This document shows positions 9,468 to 17,673 of a DNA stretch of 48,879 nucleotides, piece by piece. The stretch's first letter is position 1; each line of letters starts with the position of its first letter. This stretch comes from CAYPLH01 sp964411505. Its GTDB lineage: Bacteria; Bacillota; Clostridia; CAYPLH01; DUMO01. Location: positions 1-48,879 of the forward strand of contig CAYPLH010000029.1 in the NCBI GenBank assembly GCA_964411505.1, written 5' to 3'. The notes beneath the pieces are model-generated. The model was not told the origin of the DNA and made no database searches. It worked only from the letters and a program-made list of their open reading frames with translations. The translations under genes and the position numbers were made by a program.

Positions 9468-9498
9468 AAGCAATTTAAAGTCTTGACGCTGCCGCGTC

Positions 9499-9771
9499 TC
9501 AACCGGCGCTCTCTACCAGTAGTTCGGGATGTATCAGCCGGTGGCATTCAGGATGCACTATTTCCTTTCGATTACTCTCGGTAATGTGCAACCTCCAACC
9601 GCTTAATTTGTTGATTTCATCCCCACATAAGGTGTATTTGCCTTTTTGTTTACTCCATATATTCTTTAGAGCTCTTCTTCCTGACATTCCCTCAAACATT
9701 TTATCGCCTTCCCGCTCTTCAAAGTATACTTGCCATTCCGGGTCATACGGGTTTGCGACTTCGTGTCGTAA
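9499..9771 (-). pseudogene. C-terminal fragment of group II intron reverse transcriptase/maturase
   Basis: About 90 codons remain of the intron-encoded protein. The fragment starts near HEVANPYDPEWQVYFEER, a segment typical of the end of the maturase region. It continues through a degenerate HNH endonuclease domain (LCGDEINKLSGWRLH, then HPECHRLIHP). The usual first CxxC cysteine is changed (TLCG), so the nuclease is probably inactive as well as truncated. An internal ATG at 9699 gives a 66-codon open frame, but there is no sign that it is a gene. The frame is in phase with the permease stop codon immediately upstream. Confidence 0.82.
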
Positions 9772-10659
9772 TCAACCTTTTAAAGCGCCTACCATTATGC
9801 CCTTAATAAAATACTTTTGGGCAAATGGGTATATACATAATATTGGTAACGTTGAAATAATTATTGTTGCATATTTAATAACCTCTCTAACAGAGTCTCT
9901 TTCCGATGTTATCTCAATCATAAGAGTATCTGCTGAAGCAGATACTAATATCTCCCTTAAAAACAACTGAAGCGGATACAAATTCCTGTCATTTAAATAT
10001 ATAAGTGCATTAAACCATGAATTCCAGTGTCCAACAGCATAAAACAGAGTTATTACTGCAACTATTGGTACTGCGAGCGGAAGCATTATTTTGAATAATA
10101 CAATATAATCATTTGCCCCATCGATCTTTGCAGATTCTTCCATGCTATCCGGAATTGATGAAGAAAAATATGTTCTAGTAATAATAAGATTCCATGTGCT
10201 TATAGCTCCGGGAAAAAGAATTGCCCATCTGGTGTTAAATATACCAAGTTCTCTAACAAGAAGATATGAAGGAATTAGTCCACCATTTACAAACATGGTG
10301 ACAGTAATGAAAAGCATAAAAATATTTTTTAAGCTGAACCATTTTCTTGATAGGACATAAGCTCCTATTACAGTCAGAAGAACATTTATAGCTGTTCCGG
10401 CAATAACATAAATCAATGTGTTTTTGTATCCTATTGTGATAATAGTATTTTTAAAAACTTGGAGGTATCCATCGATTTGAAAACCTAATGGCAGCAAAAG
10501 TAACCCATCATGCTGTATGAGCCTCTGTGGTATACTTACAGAAGCAAATAGAACATAAAGAAATGGATATAATGAGAAAACAGCAACAAAAAAAAGAAAT
10601 ATATAATTAAATGTATCGAAAACATAGTCTCCTAAAGATTTTTTTATAGCTATAGACAT
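9772..10659 (-). CDS. Carbohydrate ABC transporter permease, YtcP/MalG type
   Basis: A 295-residue inner-membrane permease with six predicted helices. The cytoplasmic EAA loop reads MEESAKIDGANDYIVLFKIMLPLAVP, the contact site for the ATPase. The C-terminus (QKYFIKGIMVGALKG) is the standard ending of this family, so the protein is complete although the intron remnant starts right after its stop. GGGGAGG lies before the ATG. The partner permease gene ends 17 bases upstream. It pairs with the binding protein at 7630-9282. A paralogue is at 32504-33382. Confidence 0.92.
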   Translation of the reverse strand: MSIAIKKSLGDYVFDTFNYIFLFFVAVFSLYPFLYVLFASVSIPQRLIQHDGLLLLPLGFQIDGYLQVFKNTIITIGYKNTLIYVIAGTAINVLLTVIGAYVLSRKWFSLKNIFMLFITVTMFVNGGLIPSYLLVRELGIFNTRWAILFPGAISTWNLIITRTYFSSSIPDSMEESAKIDGANDYIVLFKIMLPLAVPIVAVITLFYAVGHWNSWFNALIYLNDRNLYPLQLFLREILVSASADTLMIEITSERDSVREVIKYATIIISTLPILCIYPFAQKYFIKGIMVGALKG

Positions 10660-10676
10660 ACTAAATTATCCTCCCC

Positions 10677-11618
10677 TTACCACAAACTTGTATCTGTTAT
10701 TTTCCTGCTTAATTTATTAGCAAATATAACCAAGGATAGATTTATAACTGTATTAAATAAATTAACGGCTGTACTGTAACTGAAACTGTAATCAAGTATT
10801 CCTTTTCGGTATACAAATGTAGAAATTACATCTGCAGTTTCATAAGTCAGAGGATTATATAGTAAGAGGGTTTTTTGCGCTCCTACATCCATCATTCTGC
10901 CAATTCTCAATATCAGGAGGATTATTATTGTTGGAGCAATTCCTGGAAGTGTGATATGAATCAATTGCTTCCAACGACCTGCCCCATCTACAACAGCAGC
11001 TTCGTATAGCTGTTGATCAATGCTTGAAAGCACTGCTAAATAGACAATCGATCCCCATCCAACTCCCTGCCATATTTCAGAACCTATAAAGATTGTTCGG
11101 AACCATCTTTCTTCTGTTAGAAAAGGTATCCTTTCAAGCCCAAAAACTGTAATAATGTCATTTATCAACCCTGTACGTTCAGTAAAATCAACAATGATTC
11201 CTACTACGACGACCAATGATATAAAGTGAGGCAGGTAACTTGTTGTCTGAACTATCTTTTTAAAGCTCTTATTCCCTACTTCATTTAGCATTAAAGCTAA
11301 AATAATAGGCGCAGGAAAACTAAATATTATGGAATATGCATTTATCAAAACTGTATTCCGAATCAATCTCCAAAAGTAATAGCTGTTAAAAAAGTCCATG
11401 AAGTGAATAAACCCCACCCATTCACTTCTCATTATACCTTTAGTTGGAGAAAAATCTTTAAATGCTATTAGCACGCCATATATCGGGATATAATGAAACA
11501 CCACATAGTATAATATGACCGGTATAAACATGGATAGTAAGTACTTCTCTTTTGTCCATTTTTTTCTGGAATCTGCCAGAAATATCAATAGGTTCTTATT
11601 ATATATTTTTCTTGACAT
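10677..11618 (-). CDS. Sugar ABC transporter permease, LplB/YteP type
   Basis: A 313-residue membrane permease with about six helices. It shows the LplB-family N-terminus (YYVVFHYIPIYGVLIAFKDFSP) and an EAA loop with YEAAVVDGAGRWKQLIHITLPGIAP. It ends in RKITDTSLW, the family's usual C-terminus. It forms a heterodimer with the next permease. GGAGAG precedes the ATG at 11618. First transporter gene of its operon. A paralogue lies at 31526-32491. Confidence 0.92.
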   Translation of the reverse strand: MSRKIYNKNLLIFLADSRKKWTKEKYLLSMFIPVILYYVVFHYIPIYGVLIAFKDFSPTKGIMRSEWVGFIHFMDFFNSYYFWRLIRNTVLINAYSIIFSFPAPIILALMLNEVGNKSFKKIVQTTSYLPHFISLVVVVGIIVDFTERTGLINDIITVFGLERIPFLTEERWFRTIFIGSEIWQGVGWGSIVYLAVLSSIDQQLYEAAVVDGAGRWKQLIHITLPGIAPTIIILLILRIGRMMDVGAQKTLLLYNPLTYETADVISTFVYRKGILDYSFSYSTAVNLFNTVINLSLVIFANKLSRKITDTSLW

Positions 11619-11685
11619 ATATTAGACTCTCCTCTACTTTATGGTTTGTCCAAAGGGTTCATATTCAAGCTTCATATAAATGTAA

Positions 11686-12552
11686 CTATTCATTGATTAA
11701 TTTTTTTAAATATTCCAAGTTATTTTTAAGCTTTGTATATGTATCTTCTTCATTGGAGAAATCTTCAATAGATAGAAAACTTTTATAATTTTTTTCTTTT
11801 AAGACTCTTATAATTCTCGGTATATCTGCATAGCCTTTTTTTATCAGAGAAGCTGAAGGTTTCCAAATTTCTGCTCCCTCATTGTCATAACCTTCCAGTT
11901 CCCATTTTGCATTCTTAATGTGAACATATGCAAGGTAATCATCTAGTAGCTCTATCCCAAGTTTATAATCTTCAAATCCTTCATAAACCATATTACCAAT
12001 ATCATATATCAACCCAAAATGTTCCGGAGAAAAATTGGAAATAAACCTGTAGGCAGCACTAGCACTTGGTATTATATTCCCCATATGAATTTCAAAATTT
12101 ATCCGAATATTATATTTCTGAGGTATTTTCTGAAGAGCTTTCACATCATCTATCGCTTTCAAAAATTGCGTTTTATAGTTTATTTCTTGATTATATTTGG
12201 GTAACATAACTCTTATATTTTTACAGGAAGCTACACTTGCAGCTTTAGCTACTTTTTCAATTTCATCAACTTTTGTTGGATTAAGATATGTAGATAACGA
12301 ACAGACTTCCAGATTATTATCTACACATAATTTCCCCAGGCTGTGTGCAGTATCATAAATTGAGTTAATATCTATTGTGCTCAAATTATAAGACCAGTAT
12401 CGGTTCTGGAAAGTGTATGTGTCGGGCTTTGAAGCTGGAGGTGGATTCGCTGTACGCCATTCTACTCCATCATATCCAAGTTCCTTCAAAACTTCAATTG
12501 TTTTATTAACATCATATTCCGGGGTACTTACAGTAAAAACACTTAATTTCAT
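11686..12552 (-). CDS. Sugar phosphate isomerase/epimerase-like TIM barrel (first of three)
   Basis: A 288-residue protein of the xylose-isomerase-like/AP-endonuclease-2 TIM-barrel family. Typical segments are LGYDGVEWR, INFEIHMGN, FGLIYDIGNM, YVHIKNAKW and SIEDFSN; their acidic and His residues would bind a divalent metal. The frame extends to 12579, but the ATG at 12552 has AGGAGAG five bases upstream and gives the usual family start (MKLSVFTVS), so I use it. Members act on sugars, inositols and 3-keto-glycosides; the substrate here is unknown. It lies between the creatininase-like gene and the permease genes on the same strand. Confidence 0.82.
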   Translation of the reverse strand: MKLSVFTVSTPEYDVNKTIEVLKELGYDGVEWRTANPPPASKPDTYTFQNRYWSYNLSTIDINSIYDTAHSLGKLCVDNNLEVCSLSTYLNPTKVDEIEKVAKAASVASCKNIRVMLPKYNQEINYKTQFLKAIDDVKALQKIPQKYNIRINFEIHMGNIIPSASAAYRFISNFSPEHFGLIYDIGNMVYEGFEDYKLGIELLDDYLAYVHIKNAKWELEGYDNEGAEIWKPSASLIKKGYADIPRIIRVLKEKNYKSFLSIEDFSNEEDTYTKLKNNLEYLKKLINE

Positions 12553-12647
12553 ATACTCTCCTTTAAACTTCAAAAACAATATTTATAAAGCCATTTACAT
12601 CTTTTTCAATAAAATACTACATCATCTTTGTTTGCTATTTTTGAAAA

Positions 12648-13448
12648 TCAGTTATTATCATGCTGTCCTACAAGATCATTCATCCTTCTTATAAGCCTGA
12701 TCAAGTTATTAACCTTTTCCTCAAATATCTTTTTTCCAGTTTCTGCCGTGGCAAAAGATGGATCAGCACCCACTCCAATTTTTACTTTTTCATTAAATAT
12801 CTTTTCTGCTTCTAACTGTTTTCTTACAATAAATTCATCCGGTCCTTCTAGAGGTTCTTTCATTTTAGGTCGATCCTCCCAGACCATAAAATCATCTCGT
12901 ACAAGCTCAGACCTTAAATACTTTACAAGAGATGTTTCTACAGTTGTTGCGTGTGTAGTTCCAACAAGCCCTTTAAGTATTTCTCTTGCTGTTTCAGAAT
13001 AAGCTCCATTAATTGAAATGTAGCAATCAGGATTTGATAAAGTAATCTGCTTAGCTGCCCTTCGTATCGCAGCCATATGCTCTCCACCTCCATGCCCACT
13101 TTCAATAACAACACCTTTGAAACCTTGCGAAATTAAAGATTCAAGTAGGTCCTTCACAACAGAATACACTGTCTCGGGTTTAATCTGTACTGTCCCTTCA
13201 AGAAAGCCTCCGGAATACGAGTATTTAAGTACTGGCAATAAAATAATCGGAACTTGCTTTGCAGCTTCTAATGAAACGCTCTCAGCAACAAGTGAATCTG
13301 TACGAATAGGAAGATGATACCCATGTTGTTCAGTACATCCAATCGGTAAAAGTGCAGTCTTAACTGTCTTAAGCGCTTCACGCACTTCCCTAACAGTCAT
13401 ATCTTCAATTATTAATGGTTTCTTAAAACTAAATCTTTCTTCAGACAT
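12648..13448 (-). CDS. Creatininase-family hydrolase
   Basis: A 266-residue protein of the creatininase/creatinine amidohydrolase family. Metal-ligand motifs are intact: TEQHGYHLPIRTD (E40, H42, D51), ESGHGGGEH (H119) and HATTVETS (H166, E171). These enzymes are metal-dependent hydrolases of cyclic or linear amides and some related bonds. Creatinine is an unlikely substrate in a glycan cluster; removal of an N-acyl or lactam/lactone group from a sugar is a reasonable inference. The frame is open to 13505, but the ATG at 13448 has AGAGGG upstream and yields the usual family start, so I prefer it. Confidence 0.82.
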   Translation of the reverse strand: MSEERFSFKKPLIIEDMTVREVREALKTVKTALLPIGCTEQHGYHLPIRTDSLVAESVSLEAAKQVPIILLPVLKYSYSGGFLEGTVQIKPETVYSVVKDLLESLISQGFKGVVIESGHGGGEHMAAIRRAAKQITLSNPDCYISINGAYSETAREILKGLVGTTHATTVETSLVKYLRSELVRDDFMVWEDRPKMKEPLEGPDEFIVRKQLEAEKIFNEKVKIGVGADPSFATAETGKKIFEEKVNNLIRLIRRMNDLVGQHDNN

Positions 13449-13534
13449 ATTTAACCCTCTACTTTCTAATATGGTGTATACAATTTTTTGTAAGTTACTT
13501 TTCACTACATGTTATAGTTTCCATAATTTCTTTA

Positions 13535-14752
13535 TTAATATTTACTGAACTTTTTTATAGCTTTTTCTATAGCACTTCCCATGAACTCTATTTCCTCATC
13601 TCCAAATTTGGGATGTATAGGAAGTGTTAATAGTTTTCGATCCACAAGCTCCTCAGCCACAGGACAATCATTCCATTTATAGCCTCTATCCTGGAATATA
13701 CTATATCTATACCATAAAGGATAGTGAAGGTTGGGCAAAACTCCAAATTCATTTGATAAGGTCTTTATAAATTCCTCACGGTTTACACCAACAATATCCG
13801 GTTCGAACAATACTGGATATAGATGATATGTAGATTTAACATCTTCAACTTTTTGATTGCAGAGAGTCAAACCTTTAATATTTCCTAATACGGCATCCAT
13901 TTTTTTAGCGACCTGATTTCGCCTTTCAATAAGATAATCCAGTTTTTTTAATTGTGTTATACCAACTGCAGCTTGGAAAGGCGTCATTCTGTAATTGCTG
14001 CATACTTCTACTACATCCTTGGTCAGGGGATGAACTGGATACTCTTGTTTCTGTTTTTCATATCCTTTTCTTGTAGTGATAGCGAAACTACGTAAAAGCC
14101 TAACTTTTTCAGCTAAATTATCGTCATTAGTAGTTATAAGTCCACCTTCACCGAGAGTAGAAATATTTTTACCTGACTGAAAACTAAAAACACTCATAAA
14201 ATCATAAGATCCAATTTTTTTTCCCTTATATTCTGTACCCATTGCATGCGCAGCGTCTTCGACAATTGCTAAACCATGCTTTTTTGCTAATTCAATAAAT
14301 CCATCAATATCAACAGGTCTCCCTCCATAATGCATAGGATATATTGCTTTTGTCTTAGGTGTTATCCTTCTTTCCACATCTTCTAGCGTCATATTGATTG
14401 TTACAGGGTCCACATCCGCAGGTACCGGTCTTCCTCCAGCTTTTAGCACACATACTGCAGTTGCTTGATATGTTATTGCTGTGGTAATAACCTCATCTCC
14501 ATCCTTTATCCCTATTGCTTGAGTAGCAATGTCCAGACCGGTGCCACAGGATGAAACAGCAACTGCATGTTTCACGCCAAGATATTCAGCTGCTTTTTCC
14601 TCAAATTCAGTTATTTCAGTTGTGCTCTGACTGATAACCCTGTTGTCTGTAACACATTCCCGCAAAATTTTGACAACTGCACTAATTTCTTCATCGTCAT
14701 ATATACTGCCTAGACCTAATGAGTGTACCTTATTAATTTCTCTCTTAATCAT
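13535..14752 (-). CDS. DegT/DnrJ/EryC1/StrS-family PLP enzyme
   Basis: A 405-residue type-I-fold PLP protein. The Schiff-base lysine is K195 in SFQSGKNISTLGEGG. D166 in VEDAAHAMG would contact the pyridine nitrogen. SSCGTGLD near residue 67 is the phosphate-binding region. Most family members are sugar aminotransferases or dehydratases used in biosynthesis. Placement in a catabolic operon, beside a creatininase-like gene and with a close paralogue at 40771-41991, suggests removal or transfer of an amino group from an imported sugar, or a PLP-dependent elimination. This is inference. GGAGG precedes the ATG. The leader of about 230 bases upstream holds a hairpin and a motif shared with the GH127 leader. 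Confidence 0.85.
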   Translation of the reverse strand: MIKREINKVHSLGLGSIYDDEEISAVVKILRECVTDNRVISQSTTEITEFEEKAAEYLGVKHAVAVSSCGTGLDIATQAIGIKDGDEVITTAITYQATAVCVLKAGGRPVPADVDPVTINMTLEDVERRITPKTKAIYPMHYGGRPVDIDGFIELAKKHGLAIVEDAAHAMGTEYKGKKIGSYDFMSVFSFQSGKNISTLGEGGLITTNDDNLAEKVRLLRSFAITTRKGYEKQKQEYPVHPLTKDVVEVCSNYRMTPFQAAVGITQLKKLDYLIERRNQVAKKMDAVLGNIKGLTLCNQKVEDVKSTYHLYPVLFEPDIVGVNREEFIKTLSNEFGVLPNLHYPLWYRYSIFQDRGYKWNDCPVAEELVDRKLLTLPIHPKFGDEEIEFMGSAIEKAIKKFSKY

Positions 14753-14913
14753 AATTAGTTGCCTCCAAATATTCTTTTTTTTAAAAATGTTTATATATAG
14801 TCAATTATTATTTATGATCGTTAATCAGCAATATCTATTATGATTAGATTTTGAAATTATATATTGTTTACTTAGTACGATATATAATTTTAAGCTGATA
14901 ATAAATAAGGAAT

Positions 14914-14940
14914 ATTTAATTTTTTGTTTGTTATTTTTTC
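14914..14940 (-). promoter_or_regulatory. AACAAACA box shared with the GH127 leader
   Basis: On the minus strand this reads about AAAAAATAACAAACAAAAAA followed by TTAAAT. A closely similar stretch (AAAAATAACAAACAGAA, then TTTTAAAT) is found at 26311-26332 in front of the GH127-like gene, also on the minus strand. In both places a TATATCGTA-like sequence lies further downstream. A regulator-binding or UP-element role is inferred; AT-richness could produce some similarity by chance. Confidence 0.35.
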
Positions 14941-14971
14941 AACTTGATTTTATTGATAATAAATCAAGTTG
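14940..14971 (-). repeat. Perfect 11-bp inverted repeat after the binding-protein gene
   Basis: Arms CAACTTGATTT and AAATCAAGTTG flank a 10-base AT-rich loop, about ten bases after the stop codon of the binding-protein gene. The minus strand continues with A-rich rather than T-rich sequence, so it is not a classical terminator. A 3'-end-protecting hairpin is the likeliest role. Confidence 0.55.
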
Positions 14972-14980
14972 AAATACAAT

Positions 14981-16330
14981 TTAATTATTTTCAATTCCCT
15001 TGTCATATTGCTCCTTCAAATTGGTTACTATTTCAGCCCACATATTGCACAATTCTTCTGCAGTCATTCTTTTTGCCATAACCTTTTGTATAGCCGGCTC
15101 CACAGTCTTGTGCATAATATTGCTATGGTTAGGTAAATAAGTTGGACTTTCATAATATTTAGTGAAAGGATTAGTCATTGCTTCAGCAGCCATCCTCATC
15201 CAAGGAGTGTCCTTTATCCAAACAGAATCATAATTAACTGTATTCACAGGTAGCTGTATAGATGCTTTACACCAATCCTCGCTACCTTCTAATGAAATAT
15301 ATGATATAAGTTTCCATGCTGCTTCTTTATTCTTTGAGTTCTTATAAATTACATGCCCTCCAGGATTTAGCAGAGGGCTTACCAAATATCCCTTTTCACT
15401 TTTAGGGTAAGGTAACCCCTGGAATTTACTAGTATCTCCCTTGAATGCTGCTAAATGTTCAGCTGCTGACCCAAGGTTATGAAATATTATTCCTGCTTTA
15501 CTTGAATGGAATGCTGTCAAAACATCAGACCATCCATAATTGATATCATTCTCAGAAGTATATATATCATATAATGACAAATACTTTTCGATGAATTCTA
15601 TATGTAGTGGATCATTTATCGTGGGTTTTCCATTTTCATCAAAGTAGTCTGTTATACCAGAATATGAATACATCATAGCTTGAAGATACGCCCAGTTTGA
15701 ATCTCCACCCCTAATAGCTGTCCCATACTGCTTCTTAGATTTATCTGTCAATACTCTGATTGAATTGAAAACATCATCCCATGTCTCAGGAAGACTAAGC
15801 TTTGCATCAGAAAACCAGTCTGTTCTTATCCACATCACATTATATCCCATACCAATAGGCAAATAGTATAATTTTCCATCTTTTGAATCATAGGACCTGG
15901 CCGCTTCAATTGCTTCCGGGAGAATCTTATTCTTATGCTCCCAATTATCAAAGTAACTATCAAGCTCTTCTAGTACACCCATGCTCAAATATGTAGCAAA
16001 CGCCTCTCCACGCTCTGTAACATCAGGCTCTCTCCCTGAAGCTATTGAAGCTTCGATTTTCTGAATTGGATTTCCTAGTATACTTTCGTAATCTACTGTA
16101 ATATCAGGATATTTCTGTGTAAATTTTTCAATAAGCTTTTCCATAGCTTCTTCACGCTCTGGAGTTCCATATCCACTCCACCAATTGACTTTTATCTTTT
16201 TATCTTCAAGTTTTGTGTCGTTTTCTGCTCCAGCATTTTTAATAATAATCTGATTTTTAACACTACAACCAGAAAAAAGAGTTATCACATAAATCAGACT
16301 CAGAATAATATTAATGATCTTCTTTGACAT
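14981..16330 (-). CDS. Family-1 extracellular solute-binding lipoprotein
   Basis: A 449-residue secreted lipoprotein. The signal peptide ends at a lipobox (LFSGC). The mature part is a classic MalE/UgpB-type binding protein: KVNWWSGYGTPEREEAMEKL, GREPDVTE, YYLPIGMGYNVMWIRTDWF, and a C-terminal MTAEELCNMWAE. It is shorter than the two LplA-type proteins of the window and has no permease genes of its own next to it. It lies directly after the YesM/YesN two-component genes (38 bases). It could therefore be the ligand sensor partner of the kinase or a second binding protein for a transporter elsewhere. AGGTG precedes the ATG. Confidence 0.88.
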   Translation of the reverse strand: MSKKIINIILSLIYVITLFSGCSVKNQIIIKNAGAENDTKLEDKKIKVNWWSGYGTPEREEAMEKLIEKFTQKYPDITVDYESILGNPIQKIEASIASGREPDVTERGEAFATYLSMGVLEELDSYFDNWEHKNKILPEAIEAARSYDSKDGKLYYLPIGMGYNVMWIRTDWFSDAKLSLPETWDDVFNSIRVLTDKSKKQYGTAIRGGDSNWAYLQAMMYSYSGITDYFDENGKPTINDPLHIEFIEKYLSLYDIYTSENDINYGWSDVLTAFHSSKAGIIFHNLGSAAEHLAAFKGDTSKFQGLPYPKSEKGYLVSPLLNPGGHVIYKNSKNKEAAWKLISYISLEGSEDWCKASIQLPVNTVNYDSVWIKDTPWMRMAAEAMTNPFTKYYESPTYLPNHSNIMHKTVEPAIQKVMAKRMTAEELCNMWAEIVTNLKEQYDKGIENN

Positions 16331-16368
16331 CGCTACACCTCAAAAATAATTAATAATTGCTTTATAAT

Positions 16369-17661
16369 TTAACACTTGCATGTATTATCTTTATTTTTAG
16401 TTCTAAATTGCGATGGTGTAAATCCGGTATAATTTTTAAAGAGTACGCTAAAGTACTGGGAATTTGAGTATCCAATACTATTAGATATCTCATAAACTTT
16501 CATATCAGTATTAATAAGCAATTCTATTGATTTTTCAATTCTTAATTTTATTAAGTACTCTGAAAAATTCAATCCTTTATATTTTTTAAACAATGTGCTT
16601 ATATAAGATGATGATATAAAAACTTCATTTGCAATATCATCGAGCGAAAGACTTTCTTTATAATAATTTTTCTCAATAAATTTAGTAATATTTTTCATTA
16701 GTGTACCATGTGAACTACTCCCATAGTTCTTCAAATCATTAAAATAAATTATCTCACTTAAATTTAATATACCTTTTGATTCAATCGCCATAATTGCTTC
16801 ACTATATGTTTTAGCTATATTTCTGTAGTCATACAGTACATTACTGACACCTATTGTGAAATCAACTTCAGTAATTTGCTTAAGCAATTGGTATATTTCA
16901 TCTGTAAACCTAGCCATAAAATTACAGACGTCTTGTTTATTAGTGTTCTGTTCGTTAAAGTTGAACAAAATGCCAATTTCATTGTCTGAATTAATGAATA
17001 CATTTCCATTATCACATGTTATCACCATTTCTGCACAAGTTTCATTTATACAACTTGTTATTTTCTTCAGACTTATACAACTAATATTACTTGCAGACGA
17101 TAATAGACAAGTGGTATCAAAGTTTATAATTACAGTACAAAATAATGTTCCATTAAATTTTATTTCAAGTTTTTCAGCCTCAGATAAAATAAATTCATCA
17201 CTTATCAATCCTTTAACTAAATCCTTAAAATACTCATTTACAAGTATTGTCTGTGCTTCCTTCAAAGTACTCCTTGAGATGTTTTCCTTTTTCAAATCCG
17301 CAGTAGCATTGACGACAGCCTCAAGTATTTCTTTGTTATCTGCATATTTGAGTAAGTATTTTTCAATTTTAAGATTAACGGCTTCTTTAGCATACCTAAA
17401 ATCATCATACCCTGTTAAAAAAATTATCTTAGTTTCAGGAAAACTACTTTTTATCTTTTCTGCTAACTTTATTCCATCCATAAACGGCATCCTTATATCA
17501 GATAGCACAATCTGTGGTCTATTTAGCTTCACAAACTCATATGCTTCAATACCATTATCAGCAGTTCCAACAATTTTAATGTTCTGTTCCGACCAATTTA
17601 TATTTTTGATCAAACCTTCTTTTATTATTTCATCATCCTCGACAATAAGTAAACTATACAT
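16369..17661 (-). CDS. YesN-type response regulator, AraC family
   Basis: A 430-residue response regulator. Receiver domain at residues 1-120 with D9, D10, phospho-acceptor D55 (LSDIRMPFMDG), T83 and K105. The residue after K105 is tyrosine instead of the usual proline. A less conserved middle region follows. A C-terminal AraC-type double helix-turn-helix sits at about 325-425 (IANEVFISSSYISTLFKKYKG and IGYSNSQYFSVLFKNYTGFTPSQFR). It would be phosphorylated by the kinase encoded 12 bases upstream and activate transport or hydrolase genes. GAGG lies upstream of the ATG. Its targets are unknown; the AACAAACA boxes are one candidate. Confidence 0.92.
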   Translation of the reverse strand: MYSLLIVEDDEIIKEGLIKNINWSEQNIKIVGTADNGIEAYEFVKLNRPQIVLSDIRMPFMDGIKLAEKIKSSFPETKIIFLTGYDDFRYAKEAVNLKIEKYLLKYADNKEILEAVVNATADLKKENISRSTLKEAQTILVNEYFKDLVKGLISDEFILSEAEKLEIKFNGTLFCTVIINFDTTCLLSSASNISCISLKKITSCINETCAEMVITCDNGNVFINSDNEIGILFNFNEQNTNKQDVCNFMARFTDEIYQLLKQITEVDFTIGVSNVLYDYRNIAKTYSEAIMAIESKGILNLSEIIYFNDLKNYGSSSHGTLMKNITKFIEKNYYKESLSLDDIANEVFISSSYISTLFKKYKGLNFSEYLIKLRIEKSIELLINTDMKVYEISNSIGYSNSQYFSVLFKNYTGFTPSQFRTKNKDNTCKC

Positions 17662-17673
17662 AATTTAACCTCA

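Larger units (their letters stand above)
9393..9771 (-). mobile_element. 5'-truncated group II intron remnant
   Basis: Read on the minus strand this carries the last ~380 bases of a bacterial group II intron: the 3' end of the intron-encoded protein, part of domain IV, a complete domain V (9434-9467) and a domain VI. Domain VI folds as GGG-GGC, an inner CCCCG-GTGA-CGGGG hairpin, then GCC-TA-CCC. An unpaired A, the expected branch point, lies at 9400, seven bases from the likely 3' end at 9393. Everything upstream (domains I-III, reverse transcriptase and maturase) is missing. The junction is directly at the permease stop codon. The segment is clearly more GC-rich than its surroundings. Splicing is not possible. 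The exact 5' junction may be a few bases off. Confidence 0.85.

Noticed and set aside
9584..9970. 128-codon plus-strand frame across the intron remnant and the permease gene
   Set aside because: It crosses two unrelated sequences (intron and permease) on the opposite strand.
16856..17668. 270-codon open frame on the plus strand opposite the YesN-type regulator
   Set aside because: Hydrophobic, low-complexity shadow of an intact response regulator; no ribosome site.
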